Positions 35,003-44,142 of a stretch of DNA of 60,173 nt are shown here, piece after piece (within the stretch, counting starts at the first letter, position 1; every line of letters begins with the position of its first letter). The stretch is taken from positions 1 through 60,173 of the forward strand of contig NZ_JAASQO010000019.1 in NCBI RefSeq assembly GCF_011762095.1, written 5' to 3'. The notes under the pieces were generated by a model. The model was given only the letters and a program-made list of their open reading frames with translations. It did no database searches and was not told where the DNA came from. A program made the translations under genes and the position numbers. This stretch comes from Parvibaculum indicum. Its GTDB lineage: Bacteria; Pseudomonadota; Alphaproteobacteria; Parvibaculales; Parvibaculaceae.

Positions 35003-36076
35003 ATGACCGCCGACATGAAAAGCCATCGCCGCAAACGCCGTCTCGCCGTTCTGCTGATCGGAACCGCCGCGATGGCGGCGGGTTTTCTTCTCGGTGAAAT
35101 TCGTTCGGTCTCCGCGGAAGAGGCGGGGCAGGTCGATGTCTATTCCTACCGCCAGCCCTATCTGATGGAGCCGCTCTTCGAGGCCTTTACCGAGGAAACC
35201 GGTATCAAGGTCAACATGGTCTACGCCAAGGCCGGGCTTCTCGAGCGGCTGAAGGCGGAAGGCGAGGCGGGGCCTGCGGACATGTTCCTCACCGCGGACC
35301 TGCCGCGGCTCGTGGAAGTGCAGGAAGCGGGCTTTGCCGCCCCCGTCATGACGGACACGCTGTCGGCCAATATTCCGGCTCAGTATCATGAGGAAGAGGG
35401 CAGATGGTGGGGTCTTACCCAGCGCGCCCGCGTCGTCTATGCCTCCGCGGATCGTGTGCCCAAAGGCGAGTTGACCAGCTATCTGGGGCTCGCCGATGAG
35501 AAGTGGAAGGGGCGAATCTGCATCCGTCCTGGCGACCATCCCTACAATCTGGGGCTGACCGCCGCCATGATCGCACGGCATGGCGAGGAACGGACGAAAG
35601 AGTGGCTGCGGGGCGTGAAGGCCAATCTCGCGCGCAAGCCCCAGGGCAACGACCGCGCCCAGGTGAAGGCCATCTATGAAGGCCAGTGCGATCTGGCGAT
35701 CGGCAACACCTATTACATGGGCAAGATGCTGGCCGATCCCGAGCAGCGCAAATGGGCCGAGGCCGCCTACATCATCTTTCCCGATCAGGATGGCGCCGGC
35801 GCGCATGTGAACATTTCCGGGGCGACGGTGCTGGAAGGCGCAGACAATCGCGAGGAAGCGGTGGCGCTGCTGGAATTCCTGTCTGGCGACAAGGCGCAGG
35901 AAATCTATGCCCAGTCCAATTACGAGTATCCGGTGAAGCCTGGCGTGCCGTGGTCCGACACGGTAAAAAGCTGGGGCGAATTCAAGGCGGATACGGTCGA
36001 TCTCGCCGTGATCGCCGATCTGCATGACGAGGCGCTGAAGCTCGTCAACGAAGTGGATTTCAACGCTGGATCCTGA
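35003..36076 (+). CDS. Fe(3+)-type ABC transporter substrate-binding protein
   Basis: 357-residue periplasmic binding protein of the FbpA/FutA class: signal peptide (AVLLIGTAAMAAGFLLGEIRSVSA), then VDVYSYRQPYLMEPLFEAFTEETGIKVNMVYAKAG and the adjacent tyrosines in IGNTYYMGKM, which ligand iron in this family. ATG 35003 follows GAGGAC. It is the first gene of a three-gene importer operon. No clear Fur or Irr box was identified upstream, so iron control is not shown. Confidence 0.92.
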   Translation: MTADMKSHRRKRRLAVLLIGTAAMAAGFLLGEIRSVSAEEAGQVDVYSYRQPYLMEPLFEAFTEETGIKVNMVYAKAGLLERLKAEGEAGPADMFLTADLPRLVEVQEAGFAAPVMTDTLSANIPAQYHEEEGRWWGLTQRARVVYASADRVPKGELTSYLGLADEKWKGRICIRPGDHPYNLGLTAAMIARHGEERTKEWLRGVKANLARKPQGNDRAQVKAIYEGQCDLAIGNTYYMGKMLADPEQRKWAEAAYIIFPDQDGAGAHVNISGATVLEGADNREEAVALLEFLSGDKAQEIYAQSNYEYPVKPGVPWSDTVKSWGEFKADTVDLAVIADLHDEALKLVNEVDFNAGS

Positions 36077-36088
36077 TGTTTGGCTGAC

Positions 36089-37822
36089 ATGGTGAAACTG
36101 ACGCCGGGGCGGTTTGGCGCCGGGCGGAAAACGGGCCGGTTGGATGCCGGCCCGTCTCTTTTTTCTGAGCGCGCCCGCTCCGGACTCACATTGCTTGTGG
36201 CGCTTCTGGTGGCGTTTCCGGTCGCGGCGGTGGCCTGGATCGCGCTCACCGGCGGTATCGGCGCCAATTGGCAGCACCTCTGGGAGACGGTGTTGCCCGG
36301 CTATGTCCTGAACTCGATCAAACTGGCGGTACTGGTCGGTATCGGCGTTTTCCTCGCCGGCACGGCCTGCGCATGGCTTGTCACCATGCATGACTTTCCC
36401 GGCGCCCGGTTTTTCGAATGGGCATTGCTCTTGCCGCTCGCCATGCCCGCCTATGTGGTGGCCTTCGTCTATACCGACCTTCTGGAATATGCCGGGCCCG
36501 TTCAGGGCGGGTTGCGCGACCTGTTCGGCTGGCAGACGCCTCGCGACTACTGGTTCCCGGAAATCCGGTCCCTCGGCGGCGCGGCCTTCGTGATGACGAT
36601 GAGCTTCTTCCCTTACGTCTATCTGCTGGCACGCACCGCGTTTCTGGAACAATCGCTTTGCGCGCTGGAAGTGTCGCGCACGCTGGGTTGTACGAAATGG
36701 GATGCGTTTCGGCGCGTGGCGCTGCCGCTGGCATGGCCGTCCATTATGGTGGGGATAATGCTCTGCCTGATGGAAACGCTGAGCGATTTCGGTGTGGTCG
36801 ATCTTTTTTCGGTTCAGACGCTCACAACCGGCCTCTTCAATGTCTGGCTGGTGATGGGCGATGCGGCGGGCGGCGCGCAGATCGCGCTGGTGCTGCTTGT
36901 CTTCATCGCAGGTCTGGTCTGGCTGGAGCGCCGGGGCCGTATCCGCCGGGCCTATTATGTTCAGACATCGCGGATGAGGGCGCCGCCGCGACGAAAACTG
37001 TCCGGATGGCTGGGAACGGGTGCGTCGTTATTATGTTTTCTGCCGTTTTTTTGCGGTTTCCTGCTCCCGGCGGCGATCCTCGTAAGACTGTCCGGCGCCA
37101 GGCTTTCCGACGCCCTGTCGCTGGATTTTGCGGCCCTGGTGGTGCGCTCGGTGACGCTGGGCGGCGTGGCGGCGCTTCTCTGCGTCGCGGTTGCGGTGGG
37201 GTTGACCTATTCGACTCGGCTCGGCGTCTCACGCCCGGCTGCGCTGGCCGCGCGCGCGGCGAGTTTCGGCTATGCGGTCCCCGGCGCGGTACTGGCAATC
37301 GGCGTTCTGGTGCCTTTCGGTTTTTTCGACCGCACGGTCAACGGTTTCATGGAAGGCGTTTTCGGCGTTTCGGTCGGGCTTATCCTGTCCGGTACGGTGG
37401 CGGCACTCCTCTTTGCCTATCTGGTGCGCTTCCTGACGCTGGCGCATGGCACCGTGGAAAGCGGTCTGAAGCGTGTGCGGCCGTCGCTCGATATGGCGGC
37501 GCGCACGCTGGGGCGGGGCGCAACGGGAACGCTGCGCGATGTTCACCTCCCGCTCATTCGCGGAAGCCTTTTGACGGCGATTCTGCTCGTCTTCGTCGAC
37601 GTGATGAAAGAGCTGCCCGCAACGCTTGTGCTCAGGCCTTTCAATTTCGACACGCTGGCCACGACAGCCTATTCTCTGGCGGCTGACGAACGTTTTGCCG
37701 AGGCCGCTCTTCCTTCGCTCGCCATTGCAATGGCGGGTCTCCTGCCTGTCCTCTTCATCAGCCGGGCCATTACGAAAGCGCGGGACTTCGGAGCGAGCCC
37801 GGAAACAGAGGTGCTGATGTGA
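36089..37822 (+). CDS. Fe(3+)-type ABC transporter permease (fused two-domain)
   Basis: 577 residues with two binding-protein-dependent transport domains in tandem (FbpB layout): about twelve hydrophobic segments, with EAA-like loops at SRTLGCTKWDAFRRVALPLAWPSI and ARTLGRGATGTLRDVHLPLIRGSL. The start is uncertain: ATG 36089 is used, a TTG at 36080 is in the same frame, and neither has a strong ribosome site, suggesting coupling to the upstream gene. It overlaps the ATPase gene by 3-4 nt (GTGA). Confidence 0.92.
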   Translation: MVKLTPGRFGAGRKTGRLDAGPSLFSERARSGLTLLVALLVAFPVAAVAWIALTGGIGANWQHLWETVLPGYVLNSIKLAVLVGIGVFLAGTACAWLVTMHDFPGARFFEWALLLPLAMPAYVVAFVYTDLLEYAGPVQGGLRDLFGWQTPRDYWFPEIRSLGGAAFVMTMSFFPYVYLLARTAFLEQSLCALEVSRTLGCTKWDAFRRVALPLAWPSIMVGIMLCLMETLSDFGVVDLFSVQTLTTGLFNVWLVMGDAAGGAQIALVLLVFIAGLVWLERRGRIRRAYYVQTSRMRAPPRRKLSGWLGTGASLLCFLPFFCGFLLPAAILVRLSGARLSDALSLDFAALVVRSVTLGGVAALLCVAVAVGLTYSTRLGVSRPAALAARAASFGYAVPGAVLAIGVLVPFGFFDRTVNGFMEGVFGVSVGLILSGTVAALLFAYLVRFLTLAHGTVESGLKRVRPSLDMAARTLGRGATGTLRDVHLPLIRGSLLTAILLVFVDVMKELPATLVLRPFNFDTLATTAYSLAADERFAEAALPSLAIAMAGLLPVLFISRAITKARDFGASPETEVLM

Positions 37823-38892
37823 GCGCTACGCCCGCGCTAAAGGTCGAGGAGTTGAGTCACGGCTATGAGGGCCGTGCGGTAATCGACGGTGTGTCGCTGT
37901 CGGTTGCGTCCCGGGGGGTAACGTGCCTGCTTGGGCCGTCGGGCTGCGGGAAGACCACGTTGTTGCGCATCGTCTCGGGCCTCGAAACGCCATGGAGCGG
38001 CACCGTCGAGCTGGACGGACATGCGGTCGAGGGGAAGGGACTGCACCTGTCACCGGAAAAGCGCAATGTCGGGTTTGTCTTTCAGGACTATGCGCTTTTC
38101 CCGCATCTGACGGTGATGGAAAACGTGCTGTTCGGCATGCCGCGAGGGGACGCCGATGCGGAAAGGCGGGCGACCGCGCTGATCGAGAGGCTTGGCCTGT
38201 CGGAGAAGGCGCGCGACTATCCGCACGTTCTCTCCGGCGGCCAGCAGCAGCGTGTTGCGCTGGCGCGCGCCCTGGCGCCGGATCCTTCCATTCTGCTGCT
38301 GGACGAGCCGTTCTCGGGGCTCGATACGGTTTTGCGTCGCCGCGTGCATGAAGAGCTGCGCGAGGTTCTGCACGAAACCGGCGTTGCCGCCGTGGTCGTT
38401 ACCCATGATCCGGAAGAGGCGATGATCCTTGGCGACCGCATTGCGCTCATGCGCGAGGGCCGGGTCGAGCAGGAGGGGACGCCCGAAGAGCTCTATCTGC
38501 GCCCGCGCACGCCATTCGCCATGAGGTTTCTGGGCGAGTCCAACGCTCTATCCGTAACCGGCGACGGCACGGCCGCCGATACGCCTTTCGGCGCGGTACC
38601 TTCGGACGGCCTCGCAGGCGAGATCGTGGCGCTGATGCGTCCTGAAGCCGTGAAAGTGACCCGTGAAAAGCCGGCCGATACGGAGGCCGCGAAGGCAAGC
38701 GTCATCTCGCGCGTCTTTGTGGGGCGCGCGACCAGGCTTCACATGAAGCTGAAAAAGGGCGACCAGATTCTGACCGCCCATATTGCGCGTTTGTCCGATA
38801 TAGAGCCCGGCGCGGATGTCTGGTTGAGCGTGGCACCGGAAGACATTCTTCTGTTTCCGCAGGATCAGGACGGCGACACGGTAGCGCGCTGA
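37819..38892 (+). CDS. Fe(3+)-type ABC transporter ATP-binding protein
   Basis: 357 residues from GTG 37819. Walker A LLGPSGCGKTT, Q loop FVFQDYALFPHLT, ABC signature LSGGQQQR, Walker B ILLLDEPFSGLD and switch His in VVTHDPEEA are all present; a C-terminal TOBE-type domain follows (about 250-345). It energises import by the upstream permease and binding protein. Its last 28 nt overlap the convergent nhaA gene. Confidence 0.95.
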   Translation: MSATPALKVEELSHGYEGRAVIDGVSLSVASRGVTCLLGPSGCGKTTLLRIVSGLETPWSGTVELDGHAVEGKGLHLSPEKRNVGFVFQDYALFPHLTVMENVLFGMPRGDADAERRATALIERLGLSEKARDYPHVLSGGQQQRVALARALAPDPSILLLDEPFSGLDTVLRRRVHEELREVLHETGVAAVVVTHDPEEAMILGDRIALMREGRVEQEGTPEELYLRPRTPFAMRFLGESNALSVTGDGTAADTPFGAVPSDGLAGEIVALMRPEAVKVTREKPADTEAAKASVISRVFVGRATRLHMKLKKGDQILTAHIARLSDIEPGADVWLSVAPEDILLFPQDQDGDTVAR

Positions 38893-40115
38893 CCGGCGGA
38901 TGAGACCGAACGGTCTTCGGTCTCGCCGCCCTTGTCCTGCCCGAGGACCGCGCGCAGGAAGAAGTAGCCGGCAAGCGCGGAAACGGTCGATCCCAGCAGC
39001 ACACCGATACGGACCTCGTTGAGAAGGTCGCCGGAATTGAAGGCCAGCGTGCCGATGAAGAGGCTCATGGTGAAACCGATGCCGGCAATCGCCGACAGGC
39101 CCGCCACATGCGCCCAGGTCAGGCCATCGGGAAGTTTTACGAGGCCGGATTTGACCGCGAGAAAGCTGAAGCCGAGCACGCCGAGCGGCTTGCCGATGAC
39201 GAGGCCGAGCGCGATACCCAGCGGCAATACGCCGGTAATGTCGGAAAGCGACATGCCGCTGAAGGAGACGCCCGCATTGGCGAAGGCGAAAGCGGGCAGG
39301 ACCATATAGGCGATCCACGGATGCAGGTCGTGCTCGAGCTTGTGGAGCGGGGACTGATGTTCTCCGGCATCCACGCCATCGCCGGTCCGGAGGGGGATGG
39401 TGAGTGCGATAAGCACGCCAGCCAGCGTGGCATGGATGCCGGATTTCAGGACGCACACCCAGATCACTGTGCCGATAAGCACATAGGGAGAGATGCGGTG
39501 GACGCCTGAAAGGTTGAGGGAGATGAGCGCGGCGAAGCCGATGGCCGCCAGACCCAGCACGCCGAGTGAAAGGTCGCTCGTATAGAACAGAGCGATAATG
39601 AGGATGGCGCCGAGGTCGTCGATAATGGCGACCGCCAGCAGCATCACCTTGAGCGCCAGGGGAACGCGGTTGCCGAGCAGCATCAGAATGCCGAGCGCGA
39701 AGGCGATGTCGGTGGCGGCGGGAATGGCCCAGCCGTTGAGCGTTTCCGGGGATCCCCAGTTGATGCCGGTGAAGATCAGGGCCGGGACGGCCATGCCGCC
39801 GATGGCGGCGATGGCAGGTAGGGCGGCCTTGTCGAAGCTCGACAGCTCGCCCTGAATGAGCTCGCGTTTGATCTCCAGCCCAACCAGAAAGAAGAACACG
39901 GCCATCAGGCCGTCATTGATCCAGAGCAGCAGCGCTTTGGAGATTTCCAGTTCGCCGATCTGGATGGCGACGGTGGTGGAGAGAAGCGTGTCGTACCACG
40001 GGCTCAGCGGCGAATTGTTCGCCAAAAGCGCCAGAAGCGCCGCGCCCATGAGGATAAGCCCCGAGGCCGATTCCAGTTTCAGAAACTCGCCGATACGCTG
40101 GATGATGACACTCAA
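38865..40115 (-). CDS. nhaA: Na+/H+ antiporter NhaA
   Basis: 416 residues starting at TTG 40115, preceded by GGGAGAG at about 9 nt. Contains the NhaA hallmarks: ASGLILMGAALLALLANNSPL, NDGLMAVFFFLVGLEIKREL, IPAATDIAFALGILMLLGNRVP, and the ion-binding Asp pair in AVAIIDDLGAI, plus KPLGVLGFSFLAVK. It exchanges Na+ for H+ at the inner membrane for pH and sodium control. Divergent from the OxyR-like regulator, sharing a 118-bp promoter region with an OxyR-type dyad. Confidence 0.95.
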   Translation of the reverse strand: MSVIIQRIGEFLKLESASGLILMGAALLALLANNSPLSPWYDTLLSTTVAIQIGELEISKALLLWINDGLMAVFFFLVGLEIKRELIQGELSSFDKAALPAIAAIGGMAVPALIFTGINWGSPETLNGWAIPAATDIAFALGILMLLGNRVPLALKVMLLAVAIIDDLGAILIIALFYTSDLSLGVLGLAAIGFAALISLNLSGVHRISPYVLIGTVIWVCVLKSGIHATLAGVLIALTIPLRTGDGVDAGEHQSPLHKLEHDLHPWIAYMVLPAFAFANAGVSFSGMSLSDITGVLPLGIALGLVIGKPLGVLGFSFLAVKSGLVKLPDGLTWAHVAGLSAIAGIGFTMSLFIGTLAFNSGDLLNEVRIGVLLGSTVSALAGYFFLRAVLGQDKGGETEDRSVSSAGQRATVSPS

Positions 40116-40193
40116 CTCTCAAACTCTCCCGCCAGAATGCACATGGCAATGAGATAGGGCGAAGCGGTGTTGAAGAAAATCCAAACTCAGGCA

Positions 40194-40218
40194 ATAGTTT
40201 GATAGAAATTATCTATCA
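40194..40218. promoter_or_regulatory. OxyR-type dyad in nhaA/lysR divergent promoter
   Basis: TGATAGAAATTATCTATCA (40200-40218) is a perfect 7-5-7 dyad containing ATAG-N7-CTAT, the OxyR half-operator form and also a LysR T-N11-A box; a further ATAG lies at 40194. It ends 15 nt before the regulator ATG and is 79-103 nt before the nhaA start, the usual place for an autoregulatory LysR site. Confidence 0.7.
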
Positions 40219-40233
40219 GGAGCCTGCCTCGAG

Positions 40234-41205
40234 ATGGATCCGAGCGAGCCGACACTGAAGCAACTCCGATATCTCGCCGCGCTGGACGAGGTGCCGCATT
40301 TTCGCCGGGCGGCGGAACGTCTGGGGGTGAGCCAGCCGACGCTGAGCGCCCAGATACAGGCGCTGGAAGAGGCGCTGGGTCTGCACCTGGTCGAACGAAG
40401 CCGGTCAGGCGTGGCGTTGACGCCGCTCGGTCGGGCCGTGGTGACGAAGGCCCGTCCCGTGCTGGCCGGGGCGCGGGAGATAATGGACTTCGCGCGCGAA
40501 GGGCGCACGGGACTGGCGGGGACGATCCGCCTGGGCTCTCTTTCCACGCTCGGTCCCTACCTCCTGCCGCATGTGGTGGCGCGCCTGCACAGGCAATATC
40601 CCTCTCTCAGCCTCTATGTGCGCGAATGTCAGCCGGAAGCCCAGAAACGCGAATTGTCAGAAGGACGGCATGACGTGCTGCTGACGCAAATGCCCTTTTC
40701 TGGGCAGGATTTCGTCAATGAGGAACTCTTTCACGAGCCGCTTTATCTCGCCGTGGCGCGGGACCACCCGTTGGCGACGCGTGAACGGGTCACGATGAAG
40801 GACATCGAGGACGAAACCATGCTCTCGCTCGGCATGCGTTTTCCGCTTCACGCGGAGGTGTCGCGTCTGGCCGCCAGCTATGGCGCCCGTATGCAGGCCG
40901 ATTATGAGGGGACAAGTCTCGACGCATTGCGCCTGATGATCGGCATGGGGATGGGGGCGAGCTTTTTGCCCGCGCTTTATGTCTTCTCGGAAATCCGGTC
41001 GGGCAGCGATGTGGTCGCTTTGCCGGTGCACGGGCAGAGGCTGGAAAGGCGCGTGGCGCTGACCTGGCGCAAGGGCGCGGGGCGGGCCACAGCCTATCGC
41101 CGACTTGCGGCGATCATTCGCGAGACCGTGCGCCGCCGTTTCAAAGAACTGACCGTCACGGGCAATGCGGACGCCGATTTGGCAATCATCCGGGGCCGGG
41201 TCTAG
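40234..41205 (+). CDS. OxyR-like LysR-family regulator lacking redox cysteines
   Basis: 323 residues: winged HTH (LRYLAALDEVPHFRRAAERLGVSQPTLSAQIQALEEALG) and an effector domain collinear with OxyR, including TSLDALRLMIGMGMGASFLPALYV (TSLETLRNMVAAGSGITLLPALAV in E. coli OxyR). In OxyR the peroxide-sensing Cys sits in GHCLRDQ; here the matching stretch is LGMRFPLHAEV, without Cys. The whole protein has a single Cys, in VRECQPEA. It therefore cannot form the OxyR disulfide and probably senses something else or is constitutive. It probably regulates itself and nhaA through the dyad at 40200. Confidence 0.88.
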   Translation: MDPSEPTLKQLRYLAALDEVPHFRRAAERLGVSQPTLSAQIQALEEALGLHLVERSRSGVALTPLGRAVVTKARPVLAGAREIMDFAREGRTGLAGTIRLGSLSTLGPYLLPHVVARLHRQYPSLSLYVRECQPEAQKRELSEGRHDVLLTQMPFSGQDFVNEELFHEPLYLAVARDHPLATRERVTMKDIEDETMLSLGMRFPLHAEVSRLAASYGARMQADYEGTSLDALRLMIGMGMGASFLPALYVFSEIRSGSDVVALPVHGQRLERRVALTWRKGAGRATAYRRLAAIIRETVRRRFKELTVTGNADADLAIIRGRV

Positions 41206-41258
41206 ATTGGGGCAAAAGGCCGCTTCGACCTTAGTGTCGGGCAAGGGGAGAAACGTCC

Positions 41259-41987
41259 ATGGCAAAAGTCGGGCTCTTCGTTACCTGCATCGTCAACACG
41301 ATGCGGCCCGAAATCGGGTTTGCGAGCCTGAAGCTGCTGGAACGGGCCGGATTCGAGGCGGAGGTGCCGCGCGACCAGACTTGCTGCGGCCAGCCCAACA
41401 TGAATGGCGGCGACAAGGCGGGCGCGAAGGAATTCGCATGTCGGCTGGCAAAACTTTATGCCTCCTACGACTACGTCGTTGCACCCTCCGGTTCCTGCGC
41501 GGGCACCATCCGGACGCATTATCCTGACCTGTTCGATGAAGACGACCCGGACGGCGTGCCGGTGAAGGAACTGGCAGCCAAGACCTGGGAACTCACATCG
41601 TTTCTCACCGAGGTCGCCGGCCTCGCGGATGTCGAGGCGAGTTTCGATGGCGCGCTCGCCTATCATGACAGTTGCGCCGGGCTTCGCGAACTCAAGGTGA
41701 AGCAACAGCCTCGTGCGCTGCTGAAAACGGTAAGGGGACTGGAACTGAAGGAGCTGCCCGATGCCGAAGTCTGTTGCGGATTCGGCGGGCTCTTTTGCGT
41801 CAAATATCCCGACGTTTCTGGCGAAATGGTGCGCAAGAAGGTCGCCGATATAGAGGCCACGGACGCGAAGGCCGTCGCCATGGGCGATGCGGGCTGCATG
41901 CTCAACATCGAAGGCGCGCTCGCCCGCAAAGGCTCGGATATCAAGGTCTGGCACGTGGCCGAGGTGCTGGCGGGGCTCGCGAAATGA
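41259..41987 (+). CDS. lutA: LutA-type (Fe-S) lactate oxidation subunit
   Basis: 242 residues with two CCG domains: DQTCCGQPNMNGG with SCAGTIR, and HDSCAGLRELK with CCGFGGLF, the cysteine-rich heterodisulfide-reductase-like motifs of LutA/YkgE. LutABC forms an iron-sulfur L-lactate oxidation complex. ATG 41259 follows AAGGGGAGAA. The stop overlaps the lutB start (ATGA). Confidence 0.92.
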   Translation: MAKVGLFVTCIVNTMRPEIGFASLKLLERAGFEAEVPRDQTCCGQPNMNGGDKAGAKEFACRLAKLYASYDYVVAPSGSCAGTIRTHYPDLFDEDDPDGVPVKELAAKTWELTSFLTEVAGLADVEASFDGALAYHDSCAGLRELKVKQQPRALLKTVRGLELKELPDAEVCCGFGGLFCVKYPDVSGEMVRKKVADIEATDAKAVAMGDAGCMLNIEGALARKGSDIKVWHVAEVLAGLAK

Positions 41988-43435
41988 CTTCCCCGAACGA
42001 ATGGCATACCCCCGAAATGCACGTGACGAGCGAGCGCTTCTCGGAGAATGCGCGACACGCGCTGGACGACAAGGTGCTGCAGGGCGGGCTTTTCATCTTC
42101 GCCAAGGGCTTCACCGCGCTGCGCGAGATCGGCATCTCGCAAGTGCCGGAATTCGGCGATATGCGCGACCGGGCGCGCGACGTGAAAGACCATGTGCTGG
42201 CCAATCTCGGCGATTATCTCGAGCAATTCGAGGAGCGCGTGATCGCCAATGGCGGCCGGGTGCATTGGGCGCGCAATGCCACCGAGGCCAATGAAATCAT
42301 CGCCCGCCTTTGCGCGGAGGCGAATGCGAAGACCGTCGTCAAATCGAAGTCGATGGTGACGGAAGAGCTGGAACTTAATCCCCACCTCGAAAAACAGGGG
42401 ATAGAAGTGTTCGAGAGCGATCTCGGCGAATACATCATCCAGCTACGCAAGGAAAAGCCGTTCCACATCGTCGGCCCGGCGCTGCACCTGACCAAGGAAC
42501 AGGTGTCGGACACGTTTTACGAGGCGCATAAGCGCTATGGCCGCACCGAAAAGGTGACGGAGAAGGAAGCGCTGGTGCGCGAAGCGCGGATCGTCCTGCG
42601 CGAACGCTTCAAACAGGCCGATGTGGGGATAACCGGCGCGAACTTCCTCGTCGCGGAGACGGGCAGCATCGCGCTGGTGACGAATGAGGGGAACGCGGAC
42701 CTTTCCGCGACCCTGCCCAGGCACCACATCGCGGTGACGGGGATCGAGAAGATCGTGCCGACACTGGAAGATCTCGGCGTGTTTCTGCGGCTTTTGCCGC
42801 GCTCCGCGCTGGGCCTCGATACGGCGAATTATCTCTCGCTCTACACCGGCCCGAAGCGCGACAGCGACCCGGACGGGCCGGAAACATTCGACATCGTGCT
42901 GGTGGATAACGGTCGTTCCGACATGCTGGGAAACGAGTTTCAGGACATGCTTCGCTGCATCCGCTGCGGGGCTTGCCTGAACGGTTGTCCGGTGTTCACC
43001 AGTGTGGGCGGACAGGCATACGGGTCGGTCTATTCCGGGCCGATGGGGGCGGTGTGGACCCCGGCGCTGGCGGGGATAACCCATGCCGCGAACCTGCCCA
43101 ATGCCTCGACTTTCTGCGGAAAATGCGAGGAAGTCTGCCCGGTGCGCATCCCGCTGCCGAATTTGATGCGGCACTGGCGGGAGCGGGAGTTCGAGCGGCA
43201 TTACACGCCCGCGGGGCAGCGCTGGGGCATGGGCGCCTGGCGGTGGATTGCCGCGCGGCCGGCGGTCTACCGGCTCGTTTCGTCCATGGGCGGGCGCATT
43301 TTGCGCGCGATGGCGGCCAGGGGCTGGGTGAAAAAGCTCCCCGGTTTCGCCGGCGGCTGGACCGAAATGCGCGACCTGAAGGCGCCGGAAGGCGGCAGTT
43401 TCCTTGACCAATATGCGAAGGGAAGGCGGAGCTGA
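41984..43435 (+). CDS. lutB: LutB-type iron-sulfur subunit
   Basis: 483 residues from ATG 41984; the frame is open further upstream but that part overlaps lutA. LUD domain in the first 300 residues (ADVGITGANFLVAETGSIALVTNEGN), then two 4Fe-4S motifs, CIRCGACLNGCPV and CGKCEEVCPVRIPL, and a C-terminal DUF3390-like tail. It should pass electrons from lactate oxidation through the LutABC complex. Overlaps lutA and lutC by 4 and 1 nt. Confidence 0.93.
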   Translation: MTSPNEWHTPEMHVTSERFSENARHALDDKVLQGGLFIFAKGFTALREIGISQVPEFGDMRDRARDVKDHVLANLGDYLEQFEERVIANGGRVHWARNATEANEIIARLCAEANAKTVVKSKSMVTEELELNPHLEKQGIEVFESDLGEYIIQLRKEKPFHIVGPALHLTKEQVSDTFYEAHKRYGRTEKVTEKEALVREARIVLRERFKQADVGITGANFLVAETGSIALVTNEGNADLSATLPRHHIAVTGIEKIVPTLEDLGVFLRLLPRSALGLDTANYLSLYTGPKRDSDPDGPETFDIVLVDNGRSDMLGNEFQDMLRCIRCGACLNGCPVFTSVGGQAYGSVYSGPMGAVWTPALAGITHAANLPNASTFCGKCEEVCPVRIPLPNLMRHWREREFERHYTPAGQRWGMGAWRWIAARPAVYRLVSSMGGRILRAMAARGWVKKLPGFAGGWTEMRDLKAPEGGSFLDQYAKGRRS

Positions 43436-44079
43436 TGGGCGCGCGCGACGAAATCCTCGGCAAGCTCGTCCGCCGGACGAAGGGCTCCGGGGCGACGGGG
43501 ATAACCGGCCATCTGAAGCCCGCCATGGCGATGACAACGGGCGAGGAGATGGTCGCCCAGTTCCGCGACAAGGCGGCGAAGCTCTCTTGCGGTCTCTCCG
43601 AATTGTCGAGATTGAACGAGGTTCCGGGCGAGATTGAGCGTGTGCTGGGCGAGATTGGAGTGGAGCCTCTCCTGCATGTGTCCAACGAGCCGGAACTGGC
43701 CTCGCTGCCATGGGAAGATATCCCCGGTTTGAGAACCAGCCGCGAGATGAATCGCGATGCGCTGGACGGCGTGGCGGCGGTGAGCGCCTGCGCGGCGGCG
43801 AGCGCGGAGACGGGCGCGCTGGTGCTGACCTCCGATGCGGACCATGTGACGGCGATCGCCTTCCTGCCGGATTTCCATTTCGTGGTGCTGCGGAAATCGC
43901 AGATCGTGCCGGGCTTCGAGGGCATCTGGTCGGCGGCGCGGGCGAGGGGCGGCAATCGCGACCTGCCGCGCGCGGTGAACATCATCGGCGGGCCCTCGCG
44001 CACCGGGGATATCGAGGCGACCATGGTGATGGGCGCGCACGGGCCGCGCCACGTCCACATCCTGCTGGTGGACGGCTAG
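43435..44079 (+). CDS. lutC: LutC-type LUD-domain subunit
   Basis: 214 residues with a LUD domain (DGVAAVSACAAASAETGALVLTSDADH, PDFHFVVLRKSQIVP, NIIGGPSRTGDIE, GAHGPRHVHILLVDG). The NIIGGPSRTGDIE and final GP-H segments are typical of LutC. TGATG overlap with lutB indicates translational coupling. Third and last lut gene; eutB follows after 63 nt. Confidence 0.93.
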   Translation: MGARDEILGKLVRRTKGSGATGITGHLKPAMAMTTGEEMVAQFRDKAAKLSCGLSELSRLNEVPGEIERVLGEIGVEPLLHVSNEPELASLPWEDIPGLRTSREMNRDALDGVAAVSACAAASAETGALVLTSDADHVTAIAFLPDFHFVVLRKSQIVPGFEGIWSAARARGGNRDLPRAVNIIGGPSRTGDIEATMVMGAHGPRHVHILLVDG

Positions 44080-44142
44080 GCCCTCGCCAGACGCGCGCCC
44101 ACGGGCTAGGCTTTTCGCAAGCCGACCTTCCATGAGGCGTTC

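Noticed and set aside
34949-36652. 567-codon minus-strand frame opposite the iron-type ABC genes
   Set aside because: Antisense shadow crossing two unrelated plus-strand genes with intact motifs.
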